NCBI RefSeq assembly: GCF_900103635.1
Contig: NZ_FMXK01000006.1
Span: 62,001-126,000, forward strand
Reading direction: 5' to 3'
Length of the DNA stretch: 64,000 nucleotides
Origin: Butyrivibrio sp. INlla18
Lineage (GTDB): Bacteria > Bacillota > Clostridia > Lachnospirales > Lachnospiraceae
Below are positions 1-7,196 of the stretch, one piece after another. Each line of letters starts with the position of its first letter. Within the stretch, counting starts at the first letter, position 1. Position numbers and translations under genes: made by a program. The notes beneath the pieces are model-generated. The model was not told where the DNA came from and did no database searches. It saw only the letters and a program-made list of their open reading frames with translations.

Positions 1-1
1 T

Positions 2-580
2 GACGATCAGAAGTACGTATTTAAGACAGGTGTGCCCTTAGACCTTGTGCCTAAGATTATCGATCTGTCAGAGCAATACGACATTCACTGCCACACCTAT
101 AACGAAACTCATATCGTTAGCAAAAGAAATGGTGAGTGCATGGACTATTACAGAAGAGTTATCAAGACTCCTCTCATAGTAACTGATGACATCATGAAAG
201 AACTATCATCACCACCATCTAAGATGATCGCTATTGAACTACACGATCACGACAAGCAGGAACGCTTCCGCTTAGCCCTTCAGGACCTAGTAGGCGACAA
301 GCTAACTCTTTTATACTCAAACCCATATTACATGGAAATTTTTCCATCAGAAGCTGGTAAAGGAAGCGTAGTAAAGCGCCTTGCCTCCTACCTAAACATT
401 CCCGTCGAGAATACCCTCGCCGCAGGCGATGAACAAAACGACATTTCCATGATCGAAGCTGCAGGCCTAGGCATAGCCATGTCCAACGCCACAGACCTCG
501 TCAAATCCATCGCCGACGTCATCACAGATTTCGATAACGACCACGACGGCCTAGCTCCTTTCATAGAGGATGCTATTTAA
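2..580 (+). CDS. Cof-type HAD-superfamily hydrolase (5' end outside window)
   Basis: The reading frame is open from base 2, so the true start lies upstream; the GTG at 32 is internal. The visible C-terminal ~193 residues fit the HAD-IIB (Cof/YidA) family, Mg-dependent phosphatases of sugar phosphates, nucleotides or similar small molecules in the cytoplasm. The conserved fourth HAD motif GDEQND (near bases 426-443) supplies acidic metal ligands, and the preceding K-G-x-x-V-x-x-L stretch is typical of the family. The catalytic DxD motif lies outside the window. The substrate cannot be read from sequence. The gene converges on the glycosyltransferase at 1376 across a large inverted repeat, and its stop codon falls at the outer edge of that repeat. 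Confidence 0.85.
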   Translation, partial: DDQKYVFKTGVPLDLVPKIIDLSEQYDIHCHTYNETHIVSKRNGECMDYYRRVIKTPLIVTDDIMKELSSPPSKMIAIELHDHDKQERFRLALQDLVGDKLTLLYSNPYYMEIFPSEAGKGSVVKRLASYLNIPVENTLAAGDEQNDISMIEAAGLGIAMSNATDLVKSIADVITDFDNDHDGLAPFIEDAI

Positions 581-904
581 GTTCATTTCTGATTTTTTTG
601 GGGGCGCGCCCTCTGGGACTACTGGGGCCGCCAGCACCGCGCTGGTCTGCATAGCCTTTGGCGGAGGCACCACCCCTTGAACATATTTTTTTTCATCCTT
701 CGGTTTTTATGTTTATGGGGCCGGATTTCTTTCTTATAATTCTTTGAAACAAACTCGTCTTTGAAGCACATTTTTGGCTGTAAAGTTTTGAGTTTGAACG
801 ATTGTCAAAAAACGCCATTTTTCTTATGCTCATAAGCAGCTTTTGACACGCATGCGGTTTGCGTTGTTTGAAGCAGGGCGAAGAGAATTTATATAAGTGG
901 TCAC

Positions 905-925
905 GCCCGCTTTTGCGGGCTTTTT
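905..925 (+). terminator. Rho-independent terminator inside left arm of the inverted repeat
   Basis: GCCCGC, a four-T loop and GCGGGC are followed by TTTTT, a compact intrinsic terminator read on the plus strand. It could end read-through from the HAD gene. The corresponding place in the right arm is different (a short GGAGC/GCTCC hairpin near 986-997), so this part of the repeat is not symmetrical. Confidence 0.65.
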
Positions 926-935
926 AACAGAAGAA

Positions 936-977
936 AGAGACGATCTACCAAGCTAGCTTGGAGAGTCGTCTCTTTTT
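936..977. terminator. Apex hairpin of the inverted repeat, bidirectional terminator-like
   Basis: AGAGAC (936-941) pairs with GTCTCT (968-973) around an inner perfect palindrome CCAAGCTAGCTTGG (948-961). T-runs follow on the plus strand (973-977) and, read on the minus strand, before 936. It could terminate transcription from both convergent neighbours. Confidence 0.6.
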
Positions 978-1330
978 CTGTTATGGGAGCGTAGCTCCAT
1001 TGACCACTTATATAAATTCCGCCCTGCGAGTCTGTAGCAAGAGCATGCGTATTAAAACAAAAGCTGCATGAGCATATAGAAAAGTATCGTTTTTTGATGA
1101 GGGCAAAACAAAACTTTACAGCAAAAATGGCATCAAAGACTCAGACAGTGTTTCAAAAACAGAATTATAAGAAAGAAATCCGGCCCTCATAAACATAGAA
1201 AAATCCTCAGAGATTCAAAAATAATATGTCCAAGAGGGTGGTGCCTCCGCCAAAGGCTATGCAGACCTGCGCGGTGCTGGCGGCCTCAGTAGTCCCAGAG
1301 GGCGCGCCCCCAAAAAACAGAAGTGGACTT

Positions 1331-1369
1331 AAATAAAAATGCCACATGCACGGGATAAGTGCGTGTGGC
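1331..1369 (-). terminator. Terminator for the minus-strand glycosyltransferase operon
   Basis: On the minus strand, an 11-base stem (GCCACACGCAC with GTGCATGTGGC, 1341-1369) is followed by ATTTTTATTT. It lies directly after the stop codon of the gene ending at 1376 and next to the outer edge of the long inverted repeat. Confidence 0.75.
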
Positions 1370-1375
1370 GTTTTA

Positions 1376-2881
1376 TTATTTGTGTTTGTACAGGTAATAG
1401 GATTGGTCGTAGCCGTTGTCGTAGAAGGCGGTGTGGTAGATGAGGTTGTAATGATCGTAGATGTGCTCGGGTTCGCCTTCGCTTGAAATGACGTAAGTTG
1501 TGATACCTTCCTTGATGTAGCGTTCTTGCTCGGAGAACATTGTGGGAAGTGCGATACCGTTAGTTTGGAAGTATTCGCAGGTTGGTACTATGCCGGTTAT
1601 GGTGTAGAGACCAACGTCCAGGGCTCCGACGTTTAGGAGAGTAGTGTTTGGTGCTTCTTCTATGTTAGAAGCTGCTTCTGTAAGCCAGAAAGTATCTTTA
1701 TCAGTGAAGATATAGTTTGAACTCTGGGAGTTGTTCTTAGCAAATACTACGCTGAAGATGAGTGCAAGTATTCCAAGATTGTACCAGAAGTGTTCATCTG
1801 AATAATGTTCAGAAATTTTTTTGAGGAGTTTTCCAATGGCTATAAATCCAATGATCGAAAATGGCATTAGTGGAATTGAATAGTATGGAAGAGTTCCTCC
1901 GCCATAGAATATGAACATAAATGTACATAAGTACATAAATGGATACATTACTTTTCTGAGTATGATCTTTTCAGTGAAAATATTAGCTATAAAGCCTATG
2001 GCGATGAATAGGAAGTACTCAAAGTTATCAATGAAGAGCCAGTATTGTAGCTTGCATAACTTATAAAGCTTGGTTGAAAGAGTTATCTTTTCACCTGCTA
2101 TGTCACTATAAAAGAACAGGTTATTAAAGATATAGCAGCGGTACCAATCATCCAATGCGCCATTAACTCCAAAGAATATGAACCATGGAATAAATGGGAC
2201 CACTATACCAAGGAAGTAGATCAGCGCAGGCTTAATTGCTTTAACAAAGCCTTCTCTATAAATGATCAGGATCAGGACAATAACTCCAAAAGCAAAGTAA
2301 AAACCAAGCATGGTGTACTTGATAAGTGAAGTGATTCCAGTAAGAAGTCCTACTATAAAAATCTCTTTGTTGCTTTCTGATATCTTTTTATCCCCGGAAA
2401 CTGGAAATAAAAACTTATTAAGAATATACAGGCTATAGGCAAACATTGGAAGGCAGAACTCCTCAGCAGCTCCGCCCCAATAAAAGCTCTTGGATGAATA
2501 CACGCCTGCTGCTAGAAAAGGAATCAGCATATAGACGATCTTGATATTGCAGTGACGTCTGATGATCTGGAAGGAATAATAAAGAAAGAGAGTTGCTGCT
2601 ATTATCTCAAAAAGAAATACGCCCTTAAAACTGTTGTTACTGATGAGATAGCAGATTCCATACAGTAAATAAAGAAAAGGACCTTTCTGATCGTAAAGGT
2701 CCCTATAGATTACCATGTGATTCATCAGTCCCTTGCCCATGGTGAAATAGCTGTTGGCATCATCCCAGTTGTTATATGGGAAAAAGAATGATGATCTGCT
2801 GGTGAATAACAGGATTGTAAAGCTTGTTGCTAAACACCAGATGAATATTAAGTTCTTTTTGCAGAAGTTCAGAATGCGCAT
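1376..2881 (-). CDS. GT39/ArnT-like polytopic membrane glycosyltransferase
   Basis: About 501 residues with some ten or more hydrophobic segments. Near the N-terminus are WDDANSYF and DLYDQKGPF, the acidic first loop characteristic of GT-C enzymes of the PMT/ArnT (GT39, PF13231) type, which move sugar from a lipid-phosphate donor outside the membrane. The C-terminal ~100 residues are a soluble extracytoplasmic tail. The start at 2881 is preferred because GAGG sits nine bases upstream and the ATG follows the stop of the prenyltransferase gene by four bases; the longer GTG start at 2911 would overlap that gene. The acceptor is unknown. The partner gene suggests a polyprenyl-phosphate-linked pentose or other lipid-linked sugar as donor. 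Confidence 0.75.
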   Translation of the reverse strand: MRILNFCKKNLIFIWCLATSFTILLFTSRSSFFFPYNNWDDANSYFTMGKGLMNHMVIYRDLYDQKGPFLYLLYGICYLISNNSFKGVFLFEIIAATLFLYYSFQIIRRHCNIKIVYMLIPFLAAGVYSSKSFYWGGAAEEFCLPMFAYSLYILNKFLFPVSGDKKISESNKEIFIVGLLTGITSLIKYTMLGFYFAFGVIVLILIIYREGFVKAIKPALIYFLGIVVPFIPWFIFFGVNGALDDWYRCYIFNNLFFYSDIAGEKITLSTKLYKLCKLQYWLFIDNFEYFLFIAIGFIANIFTEKIILRKVMYPFMYLCTFMFIFYGGGTLPYYSIPLMPFSIIGFIAIGKLLKKISEHYSDEHFWYNLGILALIFSVVFAKNNSQSSNYIFTDKDTFWLTEAASNIEEAPNTTLLNVGALDVGLYTITGIVPTCEYFQTNGIALPTMFSEQERYIKEGITTYVISSEGEPEHIYDHYNLIYHTAFYDNGYDQSYYLYKHK

Positions 2882-2885
2882 GTTG

Positions 2886-3818
2886 TCAAACCTCAAGCTT
2901 AATAAGTGCACTTGATGTAAGTGGCTTTAAGAAATCAAAATTGCAGAATGTACAGATTATAAACAATACGATTATAAGAAGTACAATGAGCATAAGTTTC
3001 TTTTCTTTGTAGAGCTTCTCAGGCTTCTGAGCGGCAGAGTCGTTATCAAGTGACATTGCTGAGTAGTAAGCAAAGAGAAGGAAAATAAATGGAATGCAGA
3101 GCAAATACTCAATGCGGTATTTTACAAGGAAAACACCAAGGCAGAAGGTAGAAGCCAGTGCATAAAAGATTGAAGATGCAAGGAGCTTCTTTTCTGTGTA
3201 TCTGACAAAAGACTTACGGTAGAGACCAGCAGTAGATGGATCACCGATCATCCTGTATTCTGCAAAACGCTTGGTAGCCATGAGATAAGCACCAGCCATC
3301 CAATATCCAAGAAGAATGCTTGAAGGTGGAATGGAATCAGAAGTTACAATGAACCATCCCATAAGGAGTCTAAGCATGTTATTGATAGACTCAGAGATAA
3401 CATCAAAATAAACGATGTCCTTGCTACGGATAGGCTTAACGTTATAGATAACGCCCATGACCAAAAGGACGATAGATGTGTACAAAAAGAGCTTGTTTAC
3501 AAGGTATGAGAAGAGAAGACCAAATACGATGAAGATGGCATATTCTACTAATACCCATTTAAGCTGCATGTTCTCTGTAACAACAGGTCTGTTCTTTTTG
3601 ACAGGATGGTATTTGTCAAAAGGAGCATCAAGCCATTCATTGATGACATAGTTGGCACTGGCAATAAAACATGTGCCAAAAAAACCAAAGAAAAGATTAA
3701 GTAAATTAATATCAGTAAGGCTGTGCTCAGTCAAAAGAAGAGCAACTGCCACACCAGGCATAATAAAAAACTGTTTGATCCAATGATCTAATCTTGCAAT
3801 CTTGATATACTTTTTCAT
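2886..3818 (-). CDS. UbiA-family prenyltransferase, decaprenyl-phosphate phosphoribosyltransferase-like
   Basis: 310 residues, eight to nine membrane segments. The UbiA motif NxxxDxxxD is present as N60-x3-D64-x3-D68, followed by HPVKKNRP, a form typical of the DPPR synthase branch (mycobacterial Rv3806c-like) rather than quinone prenyltransferases. DPPR synthases join phosphoribosyl pyrophosphate to polyprenyl phosphate, the first step to lipid-linked arabinose or ribose donors. A second acidic region, YFDVISE, is found near residue 140. AAGGAG precedes the ATG. The downstream GT39-like gene starts four bases after the stop, so the two are probably co-transcribed and may make and use the same lipid-linked sugar. 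That functional link is inference. Confidence 0.8.
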   Translation of the reverse strand: MKKYIKIARLDHWIKQFFIMPGVAVALLLTEHSLTDINLLNLFFGFFGTCFIASANYVINEWLDAPFDKYHPVKKNRPVVTENMQLKWVLVEYAIFIVFGLLFSYLVNKLFLYTSIVLLVMGVIYNVKPIRSKDIVYFDVISESINNMLRLLMGWFIVTSDSIPPSSILLGYWMAGAYLMATKRFAEYRMIGDPSTAGLYRKSFVRYTEKKLLASSIFYALASTFCLGVFLVKYRIEYLLCIPFIFLLFAYYSAMSLDNDSAAQKPEKLYKEKKLMLIVLLIIVLFIICTFCNFDFLKPLTSSALIKLEV

Positions 3819-3979
3819 TCCGAGTTCTCCTTAAATAAATGTATTCAAAGTCATATATCATGCCACATACTGCATAAAATAGCACCATATCAGTATATCA
3901 TATAGCGCCATTACAGGCTACTTTTTTGCCAAAGATAATAGTAAAATGTCATAGTAAACATGAATTATAAGGAGGCCAA

Positions 3980-4843
3980 ATGAGAGCAATAGATCTTCAC
4001 ACGCATTCTACCTGTTCAGATGGAACTTATTCAGTAAAAGAACTGATAGACTACGCTCATGAAAAGAATCTGGCAGCAATTGCCCTTACTGATCATGATA
4101 CGGTTAAAGGTTTAGATGAAGCATTAGATTACTGCAGTAAAACTTATGATGATATGGAAGTTATCCCTGGAATAGAGTTTTCTACAGTTAATGAGGGCAA
4201 AGATGTTCATATAGTAGGTCTTTACATAGATCATCACAATAAGGAATTTGTTGATAGTCTTACAGACTTTGTGGATTCAAGAACTATAAGAAATAAAAAG
4301 ATGTGTGAAAAGCTCACAAATGAAGCTGGAATTCCTATAAGCTATGAAGAATTATCAGAGTTTGCAAAGGGAGCAGTGGTTACAAGAGCTCATTTTGCAA
4401 GGCTTATCATGGACAAAGGATTTGCAAAGAGTAAGGAAGAGGTCTTTGATAGATTTATTGGAGATCATTGCAAGTACTACGTTCCTAGAGAAAAGATAAG
4501 CCCTGAGCAGGCTATTGAATGCATATTAAAGGTTGGCGGAGTACCTATTTTGGCCCATCCTGTCTTGTATCATATGAGCGATGCCAAGCTAGAGAAGCTT
4601 GTGGCAAGACTTAAAAACGCAGGACTTAAGGGAATAGAAGCAATCTATTCAACTTATACAGCAGGGGAAGAGCGCCAGATAAAAGAGCTTGCGGCAAAGT
4701 ATGATCTTCTTGTAAGTGGTGGCTCTGACTTCCATGGTGCCAACAAGAAAAAGATAGATCTTGGAGTAGGCTTTGGAAAGCTCTTTGTACCTGAGGAATT
4801 ACTTGGCCCAATTAAGGCTGCGTGCACTAATGAACAAGGTTGA
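3980..4843 (+). CDS. PHP-domain phosphoesterase (TrpH/YciV, RNase AM-like)
   Basis: 287 residues with the ordered metal ligands of the PHP family: H7-x-H9 (DLHTHS), D14, TDHD at 37-40, E66 in GIEFS, H77, AHP near 192 and GSDFHG near 250. The family hydrolyses 3',5'-nucleoside bisphosphates such as pAp and can act as a 5'-3' exonuclease on short RNA. AAGGAGG precedes the ATG at a good distance. It lies 70 bases before a tryptophan synthase beta gene on the same strand, reminiscent of the trpH name given to the E. coli gene next to trp. No direct biosynthetic role follows from that. Confidence 0.85.
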   Translation: MRAIDLHTHSTCSDGTYSVKELIDYAHEKNLAAIALTDHDTVKGLDEALDYCSKTYDDMEVIPGIEFSTVNEGKDVHIVGLYIDHHNKEFVDSLTDFVDSRTIRNKKMCEKLTNEAGIPISYEELSEFAKGAVVTRAHFARLIMDKGFAKSKEEVFDRFIGDHCKYYVPREKISPEQAIECILKVGGVPILAHPVLYHMSDAKLEKLVARLKNAGLKGIEAIYSTYTAGEERQIKELAAKYDLLVSGGSDFHGANKKKIDLGVGFGKLFVPEELLGPIKAACTNEQG

Positions 4844-4913
4844 CCTTAAGAAAATTTTGTGCTTTAATGTAGTGAAGTGCTAATAATACATACATGTATT
4901 GGAGGAGGGGAAC

Positions 4914-6290
4914 ATGAGTGAAAAAAGTATTCCTTATAAGATATATTTAAGCGAGGATGAGATTCCTAAACAGTGGTATAACGTAAGGGCTGATATGAAG
5001 AATAAGCCAGCACCTCTTTTAAATCCTGCTACATTACAGCCTATGGGATTTGAGGATCTGCGCCCAGTTTTCTGCGACGAGCTTATCAAGCAGGAACTTG
5101 ATGACACAACTGCTTATATCGATATTCCACAGGAGATCCGAGATTTCTACAAGATGTACAGGCCATCTCCACTTGTTAGAGCGTACTGCCTTGAGAAAGC
5201 GCTTGGAACACCGGCCAAGATCTATTACAAATTTGAAGGTAATAATACAAGCGGAAGCCACAAGCTTAATTCAGCTATTGTTCAGGCTTATTATGCCAAG
5301 AAGCAGGGCCTTAAGGGCGTTACGACAGAGACTGGCGCAGGTCAGTGGGGAACAGCTCTTTCTATGGCATCAGCTTATCTTGGAATTGATTGTAAGGTAT
5401 ACATGGTAAAGGTTTCCTACGAGCAGAAGCCATTTAGACGTGAGGTTATGCGTACCTATGGAGCTAGTGTTACACCTTCACCATCAATGGAAACTGAGAT
5501 CGGTAAAAAGATAAATGCAGAGCATCCTGGAACTACAGGAAGCCTTGGATGTGCAATTTCTGAAGCTGTAGAAGTTGCAACTAAGACAGAAGGCTACAGA
5601 TATGTTCTTGGTAGCGTCCTTAATCAGGTTCTTTTACATCAGACTGTTATTGGACTTGAGGCTAAGGCTGCACTTGATAAATATGGAGTTACTCCGGACA
5701 TCATCATTGGATGTGCCGGCGGCGGATCAAACCTTGGTGGACTTATTTCTCCATTTATGGGTGAGAAACTTAGAGGAGAGAAGGACTACAGGATCGTCGC
5801 TGTTGAGCCAGCAAGCTGCCCAAGCTTTACAAGAGGTAAATTTGCATATGACTTCTGCGATACTGGAATGGTATGTCCTCTTGCCAAGATGTACACACTT
5901 GGAAGCAACTTCATTCCTTCAGCAAACCACGCAGGAGGACTTCGTTATCACGGCATGAGTCCAATTCTTTCACAGCTTTATCATGATGGATATATGGAGG
6001 CTAGATCTGTTGAGCAGACAGCAGTATTTGAGGCTGCTGAGCAGTTTGCAAGAGTTGAAGGTATCCTTCCAGCTCCAGAGAGTAGCCACGCTATCAGAGC
6101 TGCAATTGATGAGGCATTAAAGTGCAAAGAAACTGGCGAAGAAAAGACAATCCTCTTTGGACTTACTGGAACTGGCTATTTTGATATGGTTGCTTATCAG
6201 AAGTTCAATGACGGAGAAATGACAGATTACATTCCTACAGACGATGAGCTTAACAAGAGTTTTGCTACATTGCCTAAGGTAGAGATTTGA
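4914..6290 (+). CDS. TrpB2-type tryptophan synthase beta chain
   Basis: 458 residues. PLP lysine K117 lies in SGSHKLN, the ETGAGQWG loop (E139) replaces the ETGAGQHG of classical TrpB1, and the phosphate-binding glycine loop is GGGSN at 269-273. The long N-terminus and the W in the loop mark the TrpB2 subgroup, which often works without TrpA. The start is ATG 4914, with GGAGGAGGGG just upstream; a TTG start at 4899 would swallow that site. ThrH follows after 11 bases. Some TrpB2 enzymes use O-phosphoserine rather than serine (established for archaeal members); whether this one does is open. No trpA, trpC or trpE lies in the window, so this is not a standard trp operon. Confidence 0.88.
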   Translation: MSEKSIPYKIYLSEDEIPKQWYNVRADMKNKPAPLLNPATLQPMGFEDLRPVFCDELIKQELDDTTAYIDIPQEIRDFYKMYRPSPLVRAYCLEKALGTPAKIYYKFEGNNTSGSHKLNSAIVQAYYAKKQGLKGVTTETGAGQWGTALSMASAYLGIDCKVYMVKVSYEQKPFRREVMRTYGASVTPSPSMETEIGKKINAEHPGTTGSLGCAISEAVEVATKTEGYRYVLGSVLNQVLLHQTVIGLEAKAALDKYGVTPDIIIGCAGGGSNLGGLISPFMGEKLRGEKDYRIVAVEPASCPSFTRGKFAYDFCDTGMVCPLAKMYTLGSNFIPSANHAGGLRYHGMSPILSQLYHDGYMEARSVEQTAVFEAAEQFARVEGILPAPESSHAIRAAIDEALKCKETGEEKTILFGLTGTGYFDMVAYQKFNDGEMTDYIPTDDELNKSFATLPKVEI

Positions 6291-6301
6291 GAGGAAGATT
6301 T

Positions 6302-6904
6302 ATGAATATAGTATGTTTAGACCTTGAAGGGGTACTTGTACCAGAAATCTGGATTGCTTTTTCTGAGGCTTCAGGAATTCCTGAGCTCAAAAAGACAACT
6401 CGTGACGAACCTGATTATGACAAGCTCATGAGATGGAGACTTGGAATCTTAAAAGAGCACGGACTTGGACTCAAGGAGATTCAGGAGACTATTGCGAAGA
6501 TCGATCCACTTCCTGGAGCAAAAGAGTTTTTGGATGAGCTTAGAAGCATGACTCAGGTCATTATCATAAGTGATACCTTTACACAGTTTGCAACTCCACT
6601 TATGGAGAAGCTTGGATGGCCTACAATATTCTGTAATAGCCTTGAAGTAGCAGATAGCGGCGAGATTACAGGCTTTAAGATGAGAATAGAAAATTCTAAG
6701 CTTACTACAGTTAAGGCCCTTCAGTCTATTGGATATGATACTATCGCAAGTGGAGACAGCTACAATGATCTAGCTATGATAAAGGCTAGTAAGGCTGGAT
6801 TCTTATTTAAGTCAACAGATAAGATCAAGGCTGATAATCCAGAGCTTCCAGCATTTGAAGAGTATAGTGAACTTTTAGAAGCAATCAAAAAGAATTTAGA
6901 TTAA
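6302..6904 (+). CDS. thrH: ThrH: phosphoserine phosphatase / homoserine phosphotransferase
   Basis: 200 residues, close to the 205 of the characterised Pseudomonas ThrH. The HAD motif I is DLEGVL (D7, E9, with E replacing the usual second D, as in ThrH), motif II is IISDTF, and motif IV is ASGDSYNDLAMI. ThrH removes phosphate from phosphoserine and can pass it to homoserine. The start is ATG 6302, preceded by GAGAGGAAG; the TTG at 6287 overlaps the stop of the upstream gene. The 11-base gap to trpB2 argues for co-transcription. A strong terminator follows. Confidence 0.85.
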   Translation: MNIVCLDLEGVLVPEIWIAFSEASGIPELKKTTRDEPDYDKLMRWRLGILKEHGLGLKEIQETIAKIDPLPGAKEFLDELRSMTQVIIISDTFTQFATPLMEKLGWPTIFCNSLEVADSGEITGFKMRIENSKLTTVKALQSIGYDTIASGDSYNDLAMIKASKAGFLFKSTDKIKADNPELPAFEEYSELLEAIKKNLD

Positions 6905-6925
6905 ATATTTTATTTTTATGCAAAT

Positions 6926-6972
6926 AAAAGCACCGCCACTGGGAACCTGCCTCAGTGACGGTGCTTTATTTG
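6926..6972 (+). terminator. Terminator after trpB2-thrH
   Basis: AAAGCACCGCCACTG pairs with CAGTGACGGTGCTTT (one mismatch) around a ten-base loop, followed by ATTTGTTTT. It separates the trpB2-thrH unit from the chemoreceptors. Confidence 0.8.
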
Positions 6973-7110
6973 TTTTCATTAAGGATATTCATGTTTTTTC
7001 TCCTTTGACTATTTTATCGGTGGAACTAGCAAGAATATTATAGTTTCAAAGATTAAAAGGTATTAAAAGTTTATTAAATATAAACGCTATAACGTGAATA
7101 TACATTCCAA

Positions 7111-7136
7111 TATAGTATAATTCATTATCTCGATAA
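7111..7136 (+). promoter_or_regulatory. Possible promoter of first chemoreceptor (sigma-28-like or sigma-A-like)
   Basis: CTCGATAA (7129-7136) resembles the motility sigma factor -10 (GCCGATAA), with a TATA 14 bases upstream as a weak -35. An overlapping TATAAT (7116-7121) could instead be a housekeeping -10, but lacks a good -35. The evidence does not decide between the two. Confidence 0.35.
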
Positions 7137-7196
7137 AAAAATAGAAATAAAAAATGTAGCTGGTGAATGTGTCTAATGTACAAATGGAGGCAAGTT

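Larger units (their letters stand above)
574..1338. repeat. Long imperfect inverted repeat (~380-base arms) filling a convergent intergenic gap
   Basis: The whole gap reads as one palindrome centred near 954/955. The outer ends pair without mismatch over 24 bases (600-623 with 1288-1311). A second strong block is 660-675 with 1236-1251. A third is the CCGGATTTCTTTCTTATAATTC block near 721-742 against its complement near 1161-1182. The inner block ATTTATATAAGTGGTCA near 888-904 pairs with its complement near 1001-1017. Between blocks the arms differ by many substitutions and small indels. The outer 70 or so bases are G+C-rich, unlike the surrounding sequence. No credible ORF lies inside. A transcript entering from either flanking gene would fold into a hairpin of roughly 760 nt. 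It may be a palindromic mobile or repetitive element, or two inverted copies of one intergenic repeat. Confidence 0.9.

Noticed and set aside
574..1338. Insertion sequence or group II intron as explanation of the long inverted repeat
   Set aside because: There is no transposase or reverse transcriptase frame, and the repeat arms meet at the centre, leaving no room for a cargo gene.
5575..5958. 127-codon plus-strand frame within trpB2
   Set aside because: It is an out-of-frame shadow; the in-frame product has complete TrpB2 motifs.
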